Assembly: GCA_030427635.1 (NCBI GenBank)
Contig: JAUIBA010000001.1
Span: 186,001-250,000, forward strand
Length of the DNA: 64,000 nucleotides
Direction: 5' to 3'
DNA from: Bacteroidia bacterium
Lineage (GTDB): Bacteria > Bacteroidota > Bacteroidia > Chitinophagales > Chitinophagaceae
A model generated the notes under the pieces. That model had not been told where the DNA came from. It ran no database searches and saw only the letters and a list, made by a program, of their open reading frames with translations. Positions 60,238 through 64,000 of this stretch are shown here, in pieces. Position 1 is the stretch's first letter; every line of letters starts with the position of its first letter. The position numbers were made by a program, and so were the translations under genes.

Positions 60238-62340
60238 CTACTCCATACCTGTGAGGGTCATAAACTCCTCTTCTGAGAGGATGCTGACGCTGCCCAGTTT
60301 CTTAGCTTTCTCCAGCTTGGAGCCGGCATCGGCACCTACTACCAGATAATTGAGCTTGCTGCTGACACCACTGAGCAGCACACCTCCTTTTGACTCTACC
60401 AGCGCCTCGGCATCGCTGCGCTTAAAGCGGCTGAGTGTGCCGGTGAACAGGAATGTTTTTCCTGCCAGTATGCCATCGGCAGCGGCCTGCTGTGCCTTGT
60501 GGTCGTTAGTGAGATTTACACCGGCAGCCGCCAGCTTATCTATCATATTCCGGTTTTCGGGGCGTGCAAAGAAGTCTGCAACAGAGGTGGCTACTTTGGG
60601 GCCTACATCGGAAAGTGTGGCCAGTTTCTCTACATCCCAATTGTAAAAGTCGCTAATGTGAGATACTGCAGCCGCCAGTGTTTTGGCAGTGGTTTCACCC
60701 ACATAGCGGATACCCATGCCATAGATGACCCTGTTGAGCGGTTGTTTCTTTGACTGCTCTATGGCCTGCTGCAGATTGCTCACCGACTTTTCGCCAAAGC
60801 CTTCCATACCTTTCACTTTATCCCACTCTATGCTGTACATGCCCGGAATATCGGGCAGGAGGCCGGCATCGTGAAACTTCTGCACATTAGCACCGCCCAT
60901 ACTGCGGATATCCATAGCATCTTTGCTGGCAAAGTGTATAATACGCTCTACTACCTGTACGGGACATGTGGCATTGATGCAGCGCCATGCGGCCTCGTCC
61001 TGCTGTTTCTCCAGCAGACTGCTACAGGCAGGGCAATGCGTGGGGAATATAATCGGCTCCTCATTGCCGGTACGCTTTTCGGGCATGGACCGTACAATGT
61101 AGGGTATGACATCTCCTGCACGCTCTACAATTACCGTATCGCCTATATGAAGGTCTTTTGCCTTTATGACATCTTCATTGAAGAGTGAAATGGATGACAC
61201 GGTAACGCCACCTATGGGTACAGGGTCTATCTTGGCAACAGGTGTTACCGAGCCTACACGACCCACCTGAAACTCCACACGACGCAGAACGCTTTCGGCC
61301 TGACGGGCTTTGAACTTATAGGCAACAGCCCAGCGCGGATGGTGAGAGGTCATACCCATTTTGTCCTGTAGTGCAAAGTCATTGACTTTAATAACCAGAC
61401 CATCTACCTCAAATGGCAAATCGTCGCGGCGGGCTTCAAACTCTGTGCAGTAGCTGATAACCTCCTGAATGTGGGTGCATACCTTCATCTCCCGTGCCGG
61501 GGCAGGGAAGCCCAGGCTGTACAGCCACTGCAATGATTTGTAATGTGTACTTAACTCGTCGGGACGCTCAGCACCGGGCAGTAATGTGTAGTCGCTGATA
61601 CTATACAGGATGGCGTTGAGTCCACGCTTACGTACTTCGGATGGGTCCAGTATGCGTAGTGTGCCTGATGCGGCATTGCGGGGATTGGCCAGTGGTTCCA
61701 GCCCCTGATCTATGCGCCGCTCGTTATATGCTTCAAATACCTTTTTATGAATAACTATTTCGCCGCGTATCTCCATCTGCTTTATGCCATACGCTGCGAG
61801 CTTTGCAGATAGCGGAATAGCGCGAATCTGCTTTACATTCACGGTAACATCTTCGCCCATTACACCATCGCCACGGGTAGCGCCACGGGTAAGGTGGTCA
61901 TCTTCATAAATGACAGATACACTGGCACCATCATACTTAGGCTCTATGCAGTACGTAATATCATCGGTACCGGCCAGCTCACGGCACTTGCGGTCCCAGT
62001 CCAGCAGGTCTTCAGCATTATAGGTATTATCCAGGCTGAGCATGGGCACGAGATGGCTCACCGCAGGAAAACGCTCGCTGAGTCCCATAGCTACACGCTG
62101 TGTGGGAGAGTCGGGCGTGAGCAGCTGAGGGTGTGCATGTTCCAGCTCTTTCAGCTTACGGAAAAGTGCGTCATATTCCACATCGGCCAGTACCGGCTCA
62201 CTGAGTACGTAGTACTTCCAATCGGCATAATTGATACAATCCCTGAGCTGCGCTACAGTGGTTGCAGCATCGGAAGCATCGGCATTCAGTAAATATATGG
62301 CCTGTTCATAAAGGCGCTTTTCGTCCTGCTTATCGTACAT
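60238..62340 (-). CDS. ligA: NAD-dependent DNA ligase
   Basis: This 700-aa ligase seals nicks in replication and repair with NAD. The adenylated Lys is Lys135 in KYDGAS; a Zn-finger with CPAC...CINATCP, helix-hairpin-helix repeats (VKGMEGFGEKSVSNLQ) and a C-terminal BRCT domain (AGKTFLFTGTLSRFKRSDAE) follow. It is complete. A TTATTTTG box (62346-62353) ends 5 nt before the ATG, another near-leaderless candidate. Confidence 0.97.
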   Translation of the reverse strand: MYDKQDEKRLYEQAIYLLNADASDAATTVAQLRDCINYADWKYYVLSEPVLADVEYDALFRKLKELEHAHPQLLTPDSPTQRVAMGLSERFPAVSHLVPMLSLDNTYNAEDLLDWDRKCRELAGTDDITYCIEPKYDGASVSVIYEDDHLTRGATRGDGVMGEDVTVNVKQIRAIPLSAKLAAYGIKQMEIRGEIVIHKKVFEAYNERRIDQGLEPLANPRNAASGTLRILDPSEVRKRGLNAILYSISDYTLLPGAERPDELSTHYKSLQWLYSLGFPAPAREMKVCTHIQEVISYCTEFEARRDDLPFEVDGLVIKVNDFALQDKMGMTSHHPRWAVAYKFKARQAESVLRRVEFQVGRVGSVTPVAKIDPVPIGGVTVSSISLFNEDVIKAKDLHIGDTVIVERAGDVIPYIVRSMPEKRTGNEEPIIFPTHCPACSSLLEKQQDEAAWRCINATCPVQVVERIIHFASKDAMDIRSMGGANVQKFHDAGLLPDIPGMYSIEWDKVKGMEGFGEKSVSNLQQAIEQSKKQPLNRVIYGMGIRYVGETTAKTLAAAVSHISDFYNWDVEKLATLSDVGPKVATSVADFFARPENRNMIDKLAAAGVNLTNDHKAQQAAADGILAGKTFLFTGTLSRFKRSDAEALVESKGGVLLSGVSSKLNYLVVGADAGSKLEKAKKLGSVSILSEEEFMTLTGME

Positions 62341-62374
62341 GGCTGCAAAATAAGCAAGTTTGCGCTTGCCTCAT

Positions 62375-64000
62375 CTACCGCTCATATACCAGACGCACAA
62401 CTTTTGCAGCACCTGATACCCCTGTGAACCGACACATATAAAATCCTGATGCCATGTCTGGCAGGGTAACAGAGGTCGCAGGTGTGCTGATATCAAATCG
62501 GGCTACTTCGCGGCCATCAATGGTGCTGACAGACAATATACCCGCCTCCGGAGTAGCTATATGCAGCGTACCCTTGCTGGGGTTGGGGAATATGCTGACA
62601 CTAACAGCATCTACTGATGTAACAGATGCTGGTTCGCAGGCTTCAGTAGTACGGATGAACAATGAAGCAGTAGCAGTATCGGCACCACAGACATTGGTAA
62701 CGATATAGCTCACGGTTACGGCTCCTGACGCTACCGCAGTAACATTGCCGGTAGCGCTGATGGTAGCAATAGCAGCATCTGAGGTACTCCATGTGCCGCC
62801 GGTTAAAGTGCTGGCAAAATCTACGATATCGCCGGGGCAGGCAGAGTCGCTACCGGAAACAGTACCTGCTGCGGGCAGAGGATTGACCGTAATATCGGCA
62901 AAAGCAGTATCGGCACCGCAGGCATTAGACACACGGTAACGGATAGTAGCAGTACCCGCCACTATGCCGGAAACAACACCGTCGGGAGAAACGACTGCCA
63001 CAACGATATTGCTGCTGTTCCATGTGCCACCGGCTACGGTAGCTGTAAGTGTCATGGTCTGGCCCACACAAAGGTCGCTGCCCCCGGCAATAGCGCCTGC
63101 TGAGGGTAATGCATTGACGGTAACCGGATGTGTGGATGTGATGAGCCCACATACTGATGGGATACTATACTTAACCGTATCAGGACCACCGGCTACACCT
63201 GTGGCAATACCCGATGTGGACACAGAGGCCCGGCCGGTAGTAATGCTCCAGATACCGCCCGGCTCGCTGGCAGAAAGTGATGCGCTGGCAGCTACACATA
63301 AAGATGAGGTTCCGGTAATGGTAGCTGCTGCCGGTGTAGCTACAACCGTTACTACTTTGGTACGGTGGCAGCCGGATGAGTATGTATAGCTGATATAAGT
63401 AGCCCCGGGTACCATGCCAGTTACAACACCTGATGCTGGATCTACTGAAGCAATAAGCGGATTAAAGCTGCTCCAGGTACCCCCTGCCGAGCTGGTGAGG
63501 GTGATGCCGGAGCCTGTGCATACATTGGATGGGCCGGCAATGACTGCAGGTGACGCCTGTACTGTGACGGTGGCATATGACTGGCAGCCAGCACCCAGAG
63601 AATAAGTAATATCAGCAGTGCCGGCAGTGACACCGGTAACTATGCCGGATGATGTGCCTATAGTGGCACTGGCACTACCGCTACTCCATATACCCCCGGC
63701 AGGTGAGCAAACCAGTGTAGTGGATGCATCTTCACAAACAGATGCACTGCCGGAAATAACACCTGGTGCAGGACCTACACTAAAATGCAGCACTCTGTAG
63801 CACCCTGTAGGAAAGCCATAAGTAATGACAGGGTTGCCGATAGCTACACCCGTAACCACACCCGATGCAGAGACGGTAGCCATAGCAACGTCGCTGCTGC
63901 TCCATGTGCCACCTGATGGTGTACTGGACAGCGCCGCAGTACTACCTACACAGGCCGATGTAGCGCCTATGATATTAGTAGGCATAGTATTGACCGTAAC
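62375..64000 (-). CDS. Ig-like repeat surface protein with T9SS sorting domain, N-terminus beyond window
   Basis: The frame is open to the window edge, and the residues before the first in-frame Met (63985) read VTVNT, matching the inter-repeat linker VTVNPLP, so this Met is internal and the gene continues. Visible are six repeats of about 72-76 aa, each with a GGTWSS core, VSxxGxVTGV-type strands and a Cys near each end, likely a disulfide. The C-terminal 85 residues are a T9SS domain (VSIFPNPSKGTLHI, then DGREVARF and GFYMCRFTG). It should be a large exported adhesin or matrix protein. Confidence 0.92.
   Translation of the reverse strand, partial: VTVNTMPTNIIGATSACVGSTAALSSTPSGGTWSSSDVAMATVSASGVVTGVAIGNPVITYGFPTGCYRVLHFSVGPAPGVISGSASVCEDASTTLVCSPAGGIWSSGSASATIGTSSGIVTGVTAGTADITYSLGAGCQSYATVTVQASPAVIAGPSNVCTGSGITLTSSAGGTWSSFNPLIASVDPASGVVTGMVPGATYISYTYSSGCHRTKVVTVVATPAAATITGTSSLCVAASASLSASEPGGIWSITTGRASVSTSGIATGVAGGPDTVKYSIPSVCGLITSTHPVTVNALPSAGAIAGGSDLCVGQTMTLTATVAGGTWNSSNIVVAVVSPDGVVSGIVAGTATIRYRVSNACGADTAFADITVNPLPAAGTVSGSDSACPGDIVDFASTLTGGTWSTSDAAIATISATGNVTAVASGAVTVSYIVTNVCGADTATASLFIRTTEACEPASVTSVDAVSVSIFPNPSKGTLHIATPEAGILSVSTIDGREVARFDISTPATSVTLPDMASGFYMCRFTGVSGAAKVVRLVYER
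62640..64000 (-). repeat. Tandem Ig-like protein repeats (six units visible)
   Basis: About 220-nt units encoding about 74 aa. Each begins near A-x-P-x-A-G-x-I-x-G, has GG(T/I)WSS at about residue 30, V(V/A)TG(V/I) near residue 48, and a Cys in the final strand. Units differ in sequence, so they are diverged rather than identical copies. Confidence 0.8.

Overview
The window looks like chromosomal DNA of a Bacteroidota bacterium, most plausibly Chitinophagaceae or a close relative. The evidence is the phylum-specific promoter box TAnnTTTG in front of many genes, type IX secretion (T9SS) C-terminal sorting domains, a TonB-receptor-like barrel followed by a GLPGLI-family protein, long-form NusB, many PorT-like beta-barrels, and almost no Shine-Dalgarno sequences. 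G+C is moderate (roughly mid-40s % by eye, not counted). No rRNA, tRNA, CRISPR array, prophage or insertion sequence was recognised. Most of the window is ordinary core genome with envelope genes between.

Layout. 1-6.1 kb: truncated VWA membrane protein, beta-barrel, GT-C-like membrane protein, unknown secreted protein, SDR oxidoreductase, small barrel. 6.1-8.7 kb: trmN6-tsaD and divergent rlmB (tRNA and rRNA modification). 8.7-11.2 kb: two tandem barrel paralogues, a small conserved protein and an MBL-fold hydrolase. 11.2-17.2 kb: dnaB, an intergenic region with DnaA-box-like sites, then pheT and three overlapping downstream frames. 17.4-23.1 kb: rluF, lipoproteins, OmpA-like lipoprotein, pfkA, tryptophan 2,3-dioxygenase. 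23.3-28.9 kb: htrA, PhzF-like isomerase, a stand-alone clpP, a MerR regulator and a TPR histidine kinase. 29-37.7 kb: pabB, a polyaspartate/lysine protein, purA, valS, a secreted NHL-repeat protein and a lipoprotein. 37.7-44 kb: MFS transporter, ABC permease, phosphoribosyltransferase, isoaspartyl peptidase, dnaX. 44-48 kb: accessory-looking FAD oxidoreductase, an orphan 276-aa protein and a second NHL protein. 48-51 kb: rpsT and the nusB-DUF1573-yajC-coaE run. 51-55.7 kb: outer-membrane receptor, GLPGLI protein, OsmC. 55.7-64 kb: REC-PAS histidine kinase, an 865-bp noncoding stretch, glycosyltransferase, radical SAM protein, ligA, and a truncated Ig-repeat surface protein.

The strongest unusual signals are these. 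(1) A10 run in dnaX with stops immediately downstream in both shifted frames, the layout expected for production of a short gamma form by slippage. (2) A DnaB helicase whose Gly-rich tail ends in an SSB-like acidic tip. (3) Two stacked perfect dyads over the promoter and start codon of a second clpP, with a MerR gene convergent to it. (4) A group of genes whose -7 box sits only 4-7 nt before the start codon, predicting leaderless or nearly leaderless mRNAs. (5) An orphan radical SAM enzyme with a long unknown N-terminal domain.
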